DNA of 64,000 nucleotides. Source: Terrimonas sp. (GTDB lineage Bacteria > Bacteroidota > Bacteroidia > Chitinophagales > Chitinophagaceae). The stretch covers positions 1-64,000 of the forward strand of contig NZ_QCZJ01000011.1 in the NCBI RefSeq assembly GCF_003075435.1. Reading direction: 5' to 3'. Below, in pieces: positions 35,138 to 44,303 of this stretch; the stretch's first letter is position 1; the number at the start of each line of letters is the position of its first letter. The translations under genes and the position numbers were made by a program. The notes under the pieces were generated by a model. It was not told the DNA's origin, made no database searches, and saw only the letters and a list, made by a program, of their open reading frames with translations.

Positions 35138-35323
35138 CAACGCGGCTATGCATCCATGCCCGGCTGCTACGAAAAAGTAAGCCACAACTTAATGAACCGC
35201 TGTACCTGCCTGCCGGTAGGCAAGTACGAGGTCCGTACGTACAGTGGTGTGAGAGGTACACCTCATCGCCTGCAAGCGGTGAGGCCGCCTACTCGATTGC
35301 AAGCTGGCGTTCTTTGTCATAGG
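35138..35323 (+). mobile_element. group II intron 3' relic (domains V and VI), copy 2
   Basis: Domain V runs from GAACCGCTGTA (35194) to the GTGTGAGAGG end. Once the 20-base insert at 35205-35224 is removed, the lower helix, a CG bulge and the upper helix TACG/CGTA can all form. Domain VI (CCTCATCGC with GCGGTGAGG) and the end CCTACTCGATT (to 35298) follow. It is better preserved than copy 1. The repeat extends from about 35138 to 35323. No intron-encoded protein or 5' intron half is visible in 34891-35137, where I see no gene. Confidence 0.78.
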
Positions 35324-35331
35324 AATTGTTT

Positions 35332-35925
35332 TTAGTTTAAATGTGTTGTGTCAGCCCAACGAATGTTTTTAAAAATCATAAACGAGAATAGTTTGTCATT
35401 GCTTGTCGGAACTCTATATGCTCCTTTTGATTTTAGTAAATACGATGCAATAGCTGTCATTTCCCAACCATCATATTGGTCTGCTGTCCACTTGGGGTTA
35501 ATGAGTTTTTCAAATTTTCTTTTCTGTCCATACTCCTTAACTCTAACAATTTCTGATTTTATTTTTTCCTCTAAATGTGGGTTGCCCCATGCCCAAAGAA
35601 ATGTATTCGTCACTTCGGAAACAGAACCAACTTCTTCATAATCTATAATTAACTTCTTAATGCCATTGTCGCTAAAAGTCAATTCTCCTGTAAGCTGGTC
35701 ATAGTACCAATTTTGATATGTCCCAATTTTGTAAACCGAATTACAGGTGTCTTGTTGTTTGTTTAAATAGTCATAAGCCCTTTTAGAAAGGTCATAAAAT
35801 GAAATAGTGTCAAGCTCAGTTATTGGTAAGTTGTCCGTCTTTTTTGATTTGTCTCCACAGCCAAAGAACGAAAAAAGTCCCATTGTCAATATAAATAAGA
35901 TGAGAAATGATTTGAGGCTCGTCAT
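35332..35925 (-). CDS. DUF6882 family lipoprotein
   Basis: A 197-aa lipoprotein with lipobox FSFFGC (Cys23). The mature part matches the DUF6882 type: QLTGELTFSDNGIKKLIIDY, then EVTNTFLWAWGNPHLEEKI, KEYGQKRKFEKLI and WEMTAIASYLLKSKGAYRVP. The function of DUF6882 is unknown; family proteins are often cytosolic, so the lipoprotein form is notable. The stop codon is only 9 bases from the intron repeat, so the element inserted or recombined just at the gene end. Confidence 0.75.
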   Translation of the reverse strand: MTSLKSFLILFILTMGLFSFFGCGDKSKKTDNLPITELDTISFYDLSKRAYDYLNKQQDTCNSVYKIGTYQNWYYDQLTGELTFSDNGIKKLIIDYEEVGSVSEVTNTFLWAWGNPHLEEKIKSEIVRVKEYGQKRKFEKLINPKWTADQYDGWEMTAIASYLLKSKGAYRVPTSNDKLFSFMIFKNIRWADTTHLN

Positions 35926-36202
35926 ACGCTTGCTTGCAACACATAAATTTATATTATAACACCCAGTTCTTCAAAAAAATCAATGCTGAAAATCAACCAC
36001 TTGAAATTATCATTTTGTATTGCTATTAGTACAATACGCGCTTCCCCTTGCTGAATAATATTCTTCTGCTGAATGGCTGCCGGATGGAAGCGGAAAGCAC
36101 GGTGAAGCCCCGTGTGCTGGCGCTGTGCCGGACTTGCAGCGTACAGCCGGAACTGTTGCTGAAAGAAGTGATGAAGCAGAAAGCCCCGATTAAAAAGGTG
36201 TA
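35926..36202. other. intergenic region with a possible coding relic
   Basis: The plus strand is open for about 57 codons up to the TAA at 36201-36203. An internal ATG at 36084 would give 39 aa with RVLALCRTCSVQPELLLKEV and KQKAPIKKV. It looks like the tail of a protein but has no start I can defend and no family I recognise. Confidence 0.3.
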
Positions 36203-36305
36203 AGGTGAAGGGTAGAGGGCGTAAGGCCGAAAACGTTATACAGGTTACAGGTTTTCCTTACATCCTCTACCCTTCACCTTGCACGCCCTACACCTTTCAC
36301 CTTTA
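36203..36305. repeat. inverted phrase repeat at the end of the efflux operon
   Basis: GGTGTAAGGTGAAGGGTAGA and ACAGGTTACAGG words on the left face CATCCTCTACCCTTCACC and CTACACCTTTCACC on the right. The two halves can pair over tens of bases. It lies just after the stop codon of the RND pump gene and may end its transcript. Confidence 0.6.
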
Positions 36306-36317
36306 CCTTCCGCCTCC

Positions 36318-39300
36318 TTAAAGCCCGCTGCTCACAATCTCTTTATCAATATTATGCTGCCTGTCGGTTTCTTCCTGCAGGCGTTTTAATTTTCTGCCGT
36401 AAGATATTTTGGTGATGATCACAAACAATACCGGCACTACAAATATCGCCAGCGTTGTGGCTGCTATCATACCGCCAAATACCGTCCAGCCTATTGTTCT
36501 ACGGCTTTCTGCTGCTGCGCCTTCTGCAAACGCCAATGGTAATACACCCAGGATAAATGCCAGCGAGGTCATAACAATGGGGCGTAAACGAAGCCGCACT
36601 GCCTGTAAGGTGGCATGTGTAATATCTATACCGGCATCTACTCTTTCCTTTGCAAACTCCACGATCAATATGGCGTTTTTGGCAGCCAGACCAATCAGCG
36701 TGATCAAACCGATTTGCGCGTAGATATTGTTAGACAATTTTGGTAACAGCGTAAGGGTTAAGATAGAACCAAACGCCCCGATAGGCACCGCGAATAATAC
36801 GGAAAAAGGTATTGACCAGCTTTCGTATAACGCCGCCAAAAATAAAAATACAAACACCAGTGATATGGCGAATATGATGGTTTGCTGGTTGCCTGCCAGT
36901 ATTTCTTCACGGCTCATACCGGAAAATTCGTAACCATATCCGGCAGGTAGTGTTTTCGCCACTTCTTTTAATGCCTCAATTGCCTGCCCGCTGCTTATGC
37001 CTGGTTTTGGACTACCATTGATTTCTATAGAGCGGTAAATATTATAGTGCGATATTACCGCAGGCGCTTCAATAACTTTGGTTGTAATTAAAGAACCCAG
37101 CGGAACCATACTACCCTGGCTGTTGCGCACATAAAATTTTTCAATCCCTTCCAGTGAACTTCTGTAACTGCTGTCTGCCTGCGACATTACACGGAAGTTC
37201 CTTCCGTATAAATTAAAATCATTTACATAGCTGCTGCCTAAAAAGGTTGACAGCGTTGTATACACTTCAGATACGGATACCCCCAGCTTTTTTGCCTGCT
37301 CTTTATTAACATCAACCTGGTAGCTTGGCGATTTAGAGCTGAAGAAGGTATATGCCGCGCCAATTTCCGGGCGCTGATTGAGTTTTGCTAAAAACTGCTG
37401 CGCTACTTTTTCAAATTGCTTTATATCGTCTGAACTGCTGGTTTGCTGTAATTCAAACGTAAAACCGGCAGTTGCACCCAAACCCGGGATTGCAGGCGGC
37501 GCAATCACCAGTATTCTTGCCTCTTTAATATCTGCTATAGCGCCACGTATCTTGTTCATTACATCCTGGGCATGGTGTCCTTCACCTTTTCTGTCATCCC
37601 AGGATTTAAGATTTACAAACACAGTACCCGCATTCGACCTGTTTGAACCGCTTACTATATTCAACCCGGAGATACCTCCTACAACCCTTACTTCCGGTAT
37701 TTTTCCAATCCTGTCAATCATTTCTCTCAGCAATGTAATGTTGCGTGTGGTTGAAGATGCTTCAGGCATTTCGTAAGTAACCATTACCCTTCCTTCATCT
37801 TCTGTTGGAATAAATCCTGTTGGTTTGTTTTTGAAAAGAAGGAATAAACCCACAAATAATACTACCATCATTGCCAATACATATGGTGTTGCTCTTACCC
37901 ATTTTGCAACACCTCTTGTGTAACTGCCGGTAATTTTACCAAACCAGTTATTAAACCATGCAAAGAATTTTTCCAGTAAATTCTTTTTTGCATCTGCGGC
38001 TTTTGATGGTTTGAGCATAATAGTGCAGAGCGCCGGCGTAAGGGATAATGCCACAAACGCAGAGATGAGTACAGACACGGCTATGGTAATGGCGAACTGC
38101 TGGTACAATCTACCCACAATACCGGGAATAAAACCTACAGGAATAAATACCGCTGCCAATATCAGTGCAATCGCGATTACCGGGCCTGATATATCTTTCA
38201 TCGCCTTTCGGGTTGCTTCTTTGGGTGACATCTTTTCATGGTCAATATTATGCTGCACGGCTTCCACTACAACGATGGCATCATCCACTACTATACCAAT
38301 AGCCAGTACAAAAGCAAATAAGGTAAGCGTGTTAATGGTAAAGCCAAGTGGTCCAAAGAGGATGAATGTACCGATCAATGATACAGGTATCGCCAGCACA
38401 GGTATCAATGTTGCTCTCCAGTTTTGCAGGAAGAGAAACACCACCAGTACCACCAGTATCAATGCTTCAACCAGGGTATGTACCACTTCATTGATGGATG
38501 CGTTTACGACAGACACTGTTTCCAGCGGCACCATAAAATCAATATCTTTTGGAAAAGTTTTTCTGAGCTCGTCCATTGCTTTCATCACACCTTTGTAAGT
38601 ATCGAGCGCATTAGCGCCTGGCGCCTGGTATATCAAAAGAAATGATGCAGGCCTTCCGCCATTCACAAATGCGTTGATGCCATAATCAAACCGGCCTAAC
38701 TCAATCCTTGCCACATCTTTCAGGTAAACAATATTGCCATCAGCAGGACGGGTGCGTACTACTATATTTTCAAAATCTTCTTTTTTGTTGATGCGGCTGT
38801 TGGTTAAAACGGAATACTCAAATGTTTGCACGCCAGGCTGGGGGTTGCCACCAACCGTGCCTGCGGCAACCTGGAGGTTCTGCTCCTGCAATGCGGCATT
38901 TACTTCAGCAGGCGTAATACCCAAAGCAGCCATTTTTTCAGGATTTAACCATACACGCATACTGAAATCATCTGACCGGGATAATACATCCCCAACACCT
39001 TTTACACGGAGAATCGCGTCTTTAACATACATGTTTACATAGTTACCAATGAACAATGCATCATGCGTGCCATTAGGAGAATAAAATCCGAATACTGCCA
39101 TCACACTGGGGTTACGCTTACGAACGGTAAGGCCTAAACGCTTTACCGCATCCGGCAAAGTAGGCTCTGCCACACTTACCCTGTTCTGCACATCAAGCGT
39201 TGCGATATTAATATCGGTGCCTACTTCAAAGTTTACAGTAATATTACTTTGCCCGCTGCTGGCGCTGTTGCTGCTCATATACGTCATGCCCGGCGTACCA

Positions 39301-39512
39301 TTTACCTGCGTTTCTATAGCGGTAGTGGTGGTTTGCTCTACCGTTTGCGCATCCGCACCGGTAAAGTTTCCGGAGATGTTTACAGTGGGTGGAGATATTT
39401 CAGGATACTGCGCTACGGGCAGATTGATCAGTGAGATAATACCAACCAGTACAATTACAATGGATATAACGATTGCCGTTACCGGCCTTTTTATAAATAC
39501 GTCTGCTATCAT
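36318..39512 (-). CDS. RND multidrug efflux pump, HAE1/AcrB family
   Basis: A 1064-aa inner-membrane proton-driven transporter of usual HAE1 length. It has 12 helices and two large periplasmic loops, beginning MIADVFIKRPVTAIVISI. The proton-relay motif GIVVDDAIVVVEAVQHNI carries the paired Asp of helix 4, and GLAAKNAILIVEFAKE carries the Lys/Asn region of helix 10-11. It should export hydrophobic or amphipathic drugs through the adaptor and TolC-type protein encoded just upstream (gaps of 53 and 34 bases). Loss of the pump would probably sensitise the cell to dyes, detergents and antibiotics. Confidence 0.97.
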   Translation of the reverse strand: MIADVFIKRPVTAIVISIVIVLVGIISLINLPVAQYPEISPPTVNISGNFTGADAQTVEQTTTTAIETQVNGTPGMTYMSSNSASSGQSNITVNFEVGTDINIATLDVQNRVSVAEPTLPDAVKRLGLTVRKRNPSVMAVFGFYSPNGTHDALFIGNYVNMYVKDAILRVKGVGDVLSRSDDFSMRVWLNPEKMAALGITPAEVNAALQEQNLQVAAGTVGGNPQPGVQTFEYSVLTNSRINKKEDFENIVVRTRPADGNIVYLKDVARIELGRFDYGINAFVNGGRPASFLLIYQAPGANALDTYKGVMKAMDELRKTFPKDIDFMVPLETVSVVNASINEVVHTLVEALILVVLVVFLFLQNWRATLIPVLAIPVSLIGTFILFGPLGFTINTLTLFAFVLAIGIVVDDAIVVVEAVQHNIDHEKMSPKEATRKAMKDISGPVIAIALILAAVFIPVGFIPGIVGRLYQQFAITIAVSVLISAFVALSLTPALCTIMLKPSKAADAKKNLLEKFFAWFNNWFGKITGSYTRGVAKWVRATPYVLAMMVVLFVGLFLLFKNKPTGFIPTEDEGRVMVTYEMPEASSTTRNITLLREMIDRIGKIPEVRVVGGISGLNIVSGSNRSNAGTVFVNLKSWDDRKGEGHHAQDVMNKIRGAIADIKEARILVIAPPAIPGLGATAGFTFELQQTSSSDDIKQFEKVAQQFLAKLNQRPEIGAAYTFFSSKSPSYQVDVNKEQAKKLGVSVSEVYTTLSTFLGSSYVNDFNLYGRNFRVMSQADSSYRSSLEGIEKFYVRNSQGSMVPLGSLITTKVIEAPAVISHYNIYRSIEINGSPKPGISSGQAIEALKEVAKTLPAGYGYEFSGMSREEILAGNQQTIIFAISLVFVFLFLAALYESWSIPFSVLFAVPIGAFGSILTLTLLPKLSNNIYAQIGLITLIGLAAKNAILIVEFAKERVDAGIDITHATLQAVRLRLRPIVMTSLAFILGVLPLAFAEGAAAESRRTIGWTVFGGMIAATTLAIFVVPVLFVIITKISYGRKLKRLQEETDRQHNIDKEIVSSGL

Positions 39513-39565
39513 AATAATGAATAGTGTGTGATCAATGCGCTTACACTTCTGCCAGAATAGTTCAA

Positions 39566-40711
39566 CTATTTTTTAGGAGCAGCCTGCTGTTGTTGCGCAG
39601 CCTGTGTGGTTACTACAGCACCTTCCCTGAGATTCTGCACTCCTTCCACTGCTATCTGCTCATTTGCTTTCAGTCCATCTTTTACAATGATGTTAGTACC
39701 AATGGATCTTGAAAGCTGCACTTTGCGCTGTGTTACCTTGCTGCTGTCGCTCAATACATACACAAAAAATTCTCCTAACTGTTCGGTAACGGCTTTATGC
39801 GGAATCATAATGGATTCCTTTCCTGATGCGTTCAACACACGAACAGTGGTGCTCATGCCGGCTTTCAGCAGGTGTTTATCATTAAGAAAAGACAGCCTTA
39901 CTTTTATGGTGCCGGTTTGCGGATCAACAGCGCGGTCAATTACGCTGATGCTTCCGCTTTTAGGATAAACATCAGTGCCAAATGCAATAGAGAAAGTTGA
40001 ATCGTTTGTTTTTTTCTGCTGCTGCAATTGTGTGAAGCGATACAGTTCTTTCTGGTCTATTGTAAAATCAACCGCTATCGGATCATCGGTTGAAATGGTA
40101 TTTAATATGGTTTGACCGGCAACAACGGATGTTCCGTTTCTTACCTGCGAAATTCCTATAGTACCGCTGAATGGCGCAACGATAGTTGAGAAGCTTACAT
40201 TAGATTTCACCGCGTTTACATTTGCTTTTGCTGCATCTACCTGCTTCCTTGCAGCTTCAAGCGCCGCGTCAGCATAATCTACCTGCTGTTTCGCGATGGC
40301 GTCATTCTTATCAAGCTCATGGTAACGATCAGCGTCTTTCTGGGCTTTCAGTAAATTGGTTTCCTGCACCTGCAGGTTAGCAATTGCCTGCTGGTAATTG
40401 GCATTGTACAGTTGTTGATCTATTGAATAAAGCTTTTGTCCTTTTTTTACTTTATCACCATCTTTAAAATATATACCGGTAACATAGCCGGTAACCTGCG
40501 CACGTATATCGGTTTGGTTCAGCGATACTACTGTTCCGGGGTATTCGTCATAATATACCGCATCTGTTGTTTGAACAGTTTGCAGTGTAACCGGTAATGC
40601 AGGCGGAGGGCCCTGTTGCTGTTGTTGTTGCTTAGCTCCACACGCAGACAATGCGATCATTACAGCACCTGCCAGGTAAACATTCATTCTTTTAAAAAGC
40701 ATATATATCAT
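39566..40711 (-). CDS. RND efflux periplasmic adaptor subunit (MFP), lipoprotein
   Basis: A 381-aa membrane fusion protein. Met codons at 40711, 40702 and 40687 are possible starts; all give a signal ending in MIALSAC, so the mature protein is lipidated on Cys. A Gln-rich linker (KQQQQQQ) precedes the barrel-sandwich half (TDIRAQVTGYVTGIYFKDGD, KVKKGQKLYSID), a long alpha-hairpin (LLKAQKDADRYHELDKNDAI) and the second lipoyl half (VAPFSGTIGISQVRNGTSV). The last domain ends GLKANEQIAVEGVQNLREGA. It bridges the RND pump and the TolC-like protein. Confidence 0.95.
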   Translation of the reverse strand: MIYMLFKRMNVYLAGAVMIALSACGAKQQQQQQGPPPALPVTLQTVQTTDAVYYDEYPGTVVSLNQTDIRAQVTGYVTGIYFKDGDKVKKGQKLYSIDQQLYNANYQQAIANLQVQETNLLKAQKDADRYHELDKNDAIAKQQVDYADAALEAARKQVDAAKANVNAVKSNVSFSTIVAPFSGTIGISQVRNGTSVVAGQTILNTISTDDPIAVDFTIDQKELYRFTQLQQQKKTNDSTFSIAFGTDVYPKSGSISVIDRAVDPQTGTIKVRLSFLNDKHLLKAGMSTTVRVLNASGKESIMIPHKAVTEQLGEFFVYVLSDSSKVTQRKVQLSRSIGTNIIVKDGLKANEQIAVEGVQNLREGAVVTTQAAQQQQAAPKK

Positions 40712-40745
40712 TTGGTTCTGGTATATGAATAATATAATTGAATAA

Positions 40746-42065
40746 TTAAGGATTGATCTGCCCTAAACTTTTCTGTACATCTATTTTACTGCTCAGTACG
40801 CCATATAGCGAGTCAAAATAATTGATCTGTGCCGTACGCAGATCTGTTTCTGCGGTTATCAGTTCAAGATAAGTTTTTACGCCGGCGCGGTACTGCATCT
40901 GTATAACATCGTATACTTCTTTGGCGAGCTCTACATTTTCCTTTACCGCGATATAATTAGCCAGGTTTGCTTTATAGCCGGCTATTGCTGCACTGTACTC
41001 GCTGCTCACCGAGTTTTTTAAGCTTGCTATATCAAGATCAGTTCTTTTTAATTGCCATTCAGCCTGCTGTATATTATACCTGCGCTTGCCTCCCTGGAAA
41101 ATGGGGAAATTGAGCGATAACCCTGCATAAGAATTTGGATAAGATGTATTGTACAGCTTTTCAAAATCATTATTAAGATAGTTGAGTATGTAAGCGCCGT
41201 TTGCAGAAAGGCTGGGAATAAAGCTCCATTTGTTATAGCTCACGTTTGCTTCCTGCAACTGGCGCTGGCTTTGCAATATTTTATATTCTACTCTGTTTGA
41301 ATAATCTGCCCCGTTTAAAGTATCTACCGGAATTTCTTTTTCAAGAGAAGCGCTGTCATATATAATGTTCAGCGTTTCGCCTGCAGGGTAATTCATTAAA
41401 CTTTTCAGGTAATTTTTCCTGGCAGTTAAAGCTTCTTCATTGCTCTTTTTTGTGGCAATGGCATTGTTTAATGCAATGGTAGCCCTTTTATAATCCGTTT
41501 TATCAACCACGCCGGCATCGTACTGCGCTTTCGCGTCTTTTAAACTTCTTTGTAACCTGCCAATGTTTTCATCAATCACTTTTATTTGCTGTTCGGTGGC
41601 CAGCACATCATAAAAGGCTTTGCTTACATTTACCACCACATCAATTTTATTGCTGGCGGTTTGCTGCTTAGCCTGTTGCCTCACCACGTTTGCGGTGCGG
41701 TTTGCCAGCATAACATCCCTGTTGAATATGGTTTGTGAGCCTGTAAACTGCAATGCCGAAGTATTATCAACACCAAGCTTTACGGGGTTACCTCCAATAA
41801 TACTGGTTTGTACCTGGAAGTTGTGCTGGTACAGGTAATTGAAATTGATCTGGGGAAACCAGTCTGCCAGCTTTGATTTTACCTGCAGGTTGGTGATCTC
41901 TTCATCAATCAAAGATTGCTGAACAACGGGTTGTCTTTTCAGCGCATATTCTATAACGTTAGGCAAGGTAGCATTTGCTAAAGTGGAATCTTGTTCCTGC
42001 TGCGCAGCAAGTTGTAAAGAGGCTAACAATAAACCTGTAAAAAAAAGCAGCTTCCTGTTTGTCAT
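40746..42065 (-). CDS. TolC family outer membrane efflux protein
   Basis: A 439-aa protein with a signal peptide (ends LQLAAQ) and two OEP repeats that form the TolC-type barrel and coiled-coil tunnel. Typical stretches include LPNVIEYALKRQPVVQQSLI, DVLATEQQIKVIDENIGRLQ, and the second-half AGLSLNFPIFQGGKRRYNIQ with YRAGVKTYLELITAETDL. As the first gene of the operon it follows a clear Bacteroidota promoter at 42165-42197. No lipobox is seen. Confidence 0.95.
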   Translation of the reverse strand: MTNRKLLFFTGLLLASLQLAAQQEQDSTLANATLPNVIEYALKRQPVVQQSLIDEEITNLQVKSKLADWFPQINFNYLYQHNFQVQTSIIGGNPVKLGVDNTSALQFTGSQTIFNRDVMLANRTANVVRQQAKQQTASNKIDVVVNVSKAFYDVLATEQQIKVIDENIGRLQRSLKDAKAQYDAGVVDKTDYKRATIALNNAIATKKSNEEALTARKNYLKSLMNYPAGETLNIIYDSASLEKEIPVDTLNGADYSNRVEYKILQSQRQLQEANVSYNKWSFIPSLSANGAYILNYLNNDFEKLYNTSYPNSYAGLSLNFPIFQGGKRRYNIQQAEWQLKRTDLDIASLKNSVSSEYSAAIAGYKANLANYIAVKENVELAKEVYDVIQMQYRAGVKTYLELITAETDLRTAQINYFDSLYGVLSSKIDVQKSLGQINP

Positions 42066-42164
42066 AATTATAATTAAAAAGCTACATGGAGTTATTAAAC
42101 AGCATGTATAAAATTGTACATCATACGGCAGGCAAAAAACCGGGAAAGGAATTAATCAGGTGTG

Positions 42165-42206
42165 CAAAGGTAATAATATTGAAACGAATAAATCAAACGT
42201 TTGTTT
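42165..42206 (-). promoter_or_regulatory. promoter of the RND operon with overlapping palindrome
   Basis: On the minus strand TTTG (42197-42194) and TACCTTTG (42172-42165) are 21 bases apart, a perfect Bacteroidota promoter about 100 bases before the tolC-like start. The -33 box lies inside AATCAAACGTTTGTTT (42191-42206), an inverted repeat with 7 of 8 positions symmetric. This size and AT-flanked CAAACGTTTG core suit a TetR-type repressor. No TetR gene lies in the window, so control would be from elsewhere. Confidence 0.7.
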
Positions 42207-42267
42207 AATTTTTTTGTTAATAGATTATTAACGGGATAATTTTATATTAGTAAATCGCTTCGGGTGT

Positions 42268-42320
42268 ATTTACTTCTTTGTGTCTTTTGTGTAATCCTTT
42301 GTGTTTTTTGTGTAACCCCT
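42268..42320. repeat. single relative of the 88-bp repeat
   Basis: CTTTGTGTCTTTTGTGTAAT and CCTTTGTGTTTTTTGTGTAA repeat the wording of the array at 4861-5157. It precedes the GH20 start. The rest of 42207-42429 holds no gene. Confidence 0.55.
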
Positions 42321-42429
42321 ACATTTAATCTTGAAATATACTTACATCTGCCAAATCATAAACTTTGCAGATATTTGTCCCGAAAATACTGTGGTTCAGC
42401 TTTCAGTTATTTCACCTAAAAAAAATGTA

Positions 42430-44067
42430 ATGAAAAAATTATTTTTCCTTTTGCTGGGTTGTGCGGTAATGCAATTACAGGCACAAACCACATTACCGGT
42501 TATTCCGGTACCGGTTACATTGCAGGCAAAGAGCGGCAGCTTTACTATTAATAAACAAACAGTAATTGTTGCAAAGCAGGATACTGAAAAAGAAACCGTT
42601 GATTTTTTCAATAACTACCTTACAAAATATTTTGGTATTAAACTGCCGGTTGTAAAATCGGCTGCCAAAAATTTTATAAGCTTTACCACCAACACTTTTA
42701 TACAGGCGCCTGAAAAACCTGAACGCTATACGCTAAACATATCGCCGGCATCAATAAAAATTAATGGCGACAGCCGCCAGGGAACTTTTTACGGCTTGCA
42801 AACACTTATACAATTATTGCCTGCAGAAAAAACCGCAGCTGTGAAAATTCCTGCTGTAAGCATTGAAGATTATCCGCGTTTTGGGTACAGGGGTATAATG
42901 CTTGATGTATCAAGGCATTTTTTTGATACAGCATTTGTAAAGCGTTTTATTGATCTGCTGGCGCTGCATAAAATCAATACTTTTCACTGGCACCTTACCG
43001 ACGACCAGGGCTGGCGCATTGAAATAAAGAAATACCCGAGACTTACTGAAGTGGGTGCTTGCAGAAACGGAACCATCACCGGGCATCATCCCGGCACAGG
43101 CAGTGACAATACAAAATATTGCGGCTATTATACCCAGCAGGAAATAAAGGATGTCATTCAGTACGCCGCTGACAGGTTTATTACTATCATTCCTGAAATT
43201 GAATTACCGGGGCATGCTTCTGCTGCTATTGCTGCTTACCCGCAGTTAAGCTGTTTTCCGGATGAGCCAACCCGGCCGGCAAAGGGCGTTGTATGGAATG
43301 GAGATACAACCGGTAAAAATGTGCAGCAGGCATGGGGAGTATATCCTGATGTGTTTTGCCCAAGCGAGTATACCTTTGGCTTTTTGCAGGATGTGCTGGA
43401 TGAGGTTGCCGCGTTGTTTCCTTCAAAATATATTCATATAGGCGGAGATGAGTGCCCCAAGGATTCATGGAAGAGATCTGAGTTTTGTCAGAAGCTTATC
43501 AAGGATAATAATTTAAAAGACGAGCATGGGTTGCAGAGTTATTTTGTGTCAAGAATTGAAAAATATCTGAACAGCAAAGGCAAAGCAATTATAGGCTGGG
43601 ATGAAATACTGGAAGGCGGTCTTGCTCCCAATGCTACTGTCATGAGCTGGCGTGGAGAAAAAGGTGGTATTGAAGCAGCGGAGCAAAAGCATGATGTGAT
43701 CATGACGCCTACTACTTATGTATACTTTGATTACGCACAAAGAAGAAATGAAGATTCACTGGTGATTGGTGGTTACCTTCCATTGCAGCATGTATATGGC
43801 TATGATCCTGTACCCGCAGCATTAAGTGCGGATAAGCAGCACTATGTACTGGGCGGTCAGGCGAATTTGTGGACGGAATATGTAACCAATCCTGCCAAAG
43901 TGCAGTATATGCTTTTGCCCCGCATGACAGCACTCAGTGAAGTATTATGGAGCCCGAAACAAAATAAAAACTGGGACAGTTTTAAGCAACGCATCGCAAC
44001 TCAGTTTAAGCGTTTTGATTTATGGCAGCTGGCGTATTACCCTGGCCTGGATGAACCTGCAAAATAG
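42430..44067 (+). CDS. beta-N-acetylhexosaminidase, GH20
   Basis: From the ATG at 42430 the enzyme is 545 aa with a signal peptide (MKKLFFLLLGCAVMQLQAQ). A 33-codon upstream extension of the frame would hide that signal, so I did not use it. It has the GH20b N-terminal domain and a TIM barrel with FHWHLTDDQGWRIEIKKYP and HIGGDECPKDSW, where Asp340-Glu341 are the catalytic pair of the substrate-assisted mechanism. It removes terminal GlcNAc or GalNAc from glycans in the periplasm; sources could be chitin, host glycans or muropeptides. Confidence 0.95.
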   Translation: MKKLFFLLLGCAVMQLQAQTTLPVIPVPVTLQAKSGSFTINKQTVIVAKQDTEKETVDFFNNYLTKYFGIKLPVVKSAAKNFISFTTNTFIQAPEKPERYTLNISPASIKINGDSRQGTFYGLQTLIQLLPAEKTAAVKIPAVSIEDYPRFGYRGIMLDVSRHFFDTAFVKRFIDLLALHKINTFHWHLTDDQGWRIEIKKYPRLTEVGACRNGTITGHHPGTGSDNTKYCGYYTQQEIKDVIQYAADRFITIIPEIELPGHASAAIAAYPQLSCFPDEPTRPAKGVVWNGDTTGKNVQQAWGVYPDVFCPSEYTFGFLQDVLDEVAALFPSKYIHIGGDECPKDSWKRSEFCQKLIKDNNLKDEHGLQSYFVSRIEKYLNSKGKAIIGWDEILEGGLAPNATVMSWRGEKGGIEAAEQKHDVIMTPTTYVYFDYAQRRNEDSLVIGGYLPLQHVYGYDPVPAALSADKQHYVLGGQANLWTEYVTNPAKVQYMLLPRMTALSEVLWSPKQNKNWDSFKQRIATQFKRFDLWQLAYYPGLDEPAK

Positions 44068-44124
44068 ATTTTGGACAGCAACAATACACAGGTAATATTA
44101 TTTGTGCATGCTGTACAATCATTA

Positions 44125-44200
44125 AGAAATGAGGGAAGCTAAGGATATTGCATAATTGGTCTTAATGTTTCTTAACTTCTTAATGGTTGTAATCCTGAAT
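44125..44200. repeat. AACCATTAAG-type phrase repeat
   Basis: ATCATTAAGAAATGAGGG on the left and CTTAACTTCTTAATGGTTG on the right are inverted relatives of one another. The same words occur at 60768-60843 and 30450-30480. No gene lies in 44068-44303. Confidence 0.5.
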
Positions 44201-44303
44201 CATCTGCCGCAGGCGGACGCCGGAATTCGTGGCTGATTCTAATATAATTTGGAATGCATCCTGTATTTTCTTAGTAGATAAATTTAAGCACTGAATCTGT
44301 ATT

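Noticed and set aside
34952-35335. 127-codon plus-strand frame across the second intron relic
   Set aside because: It runs through domains V and VI, which are RNA structure, and resembles no reverse transcriptase domain.
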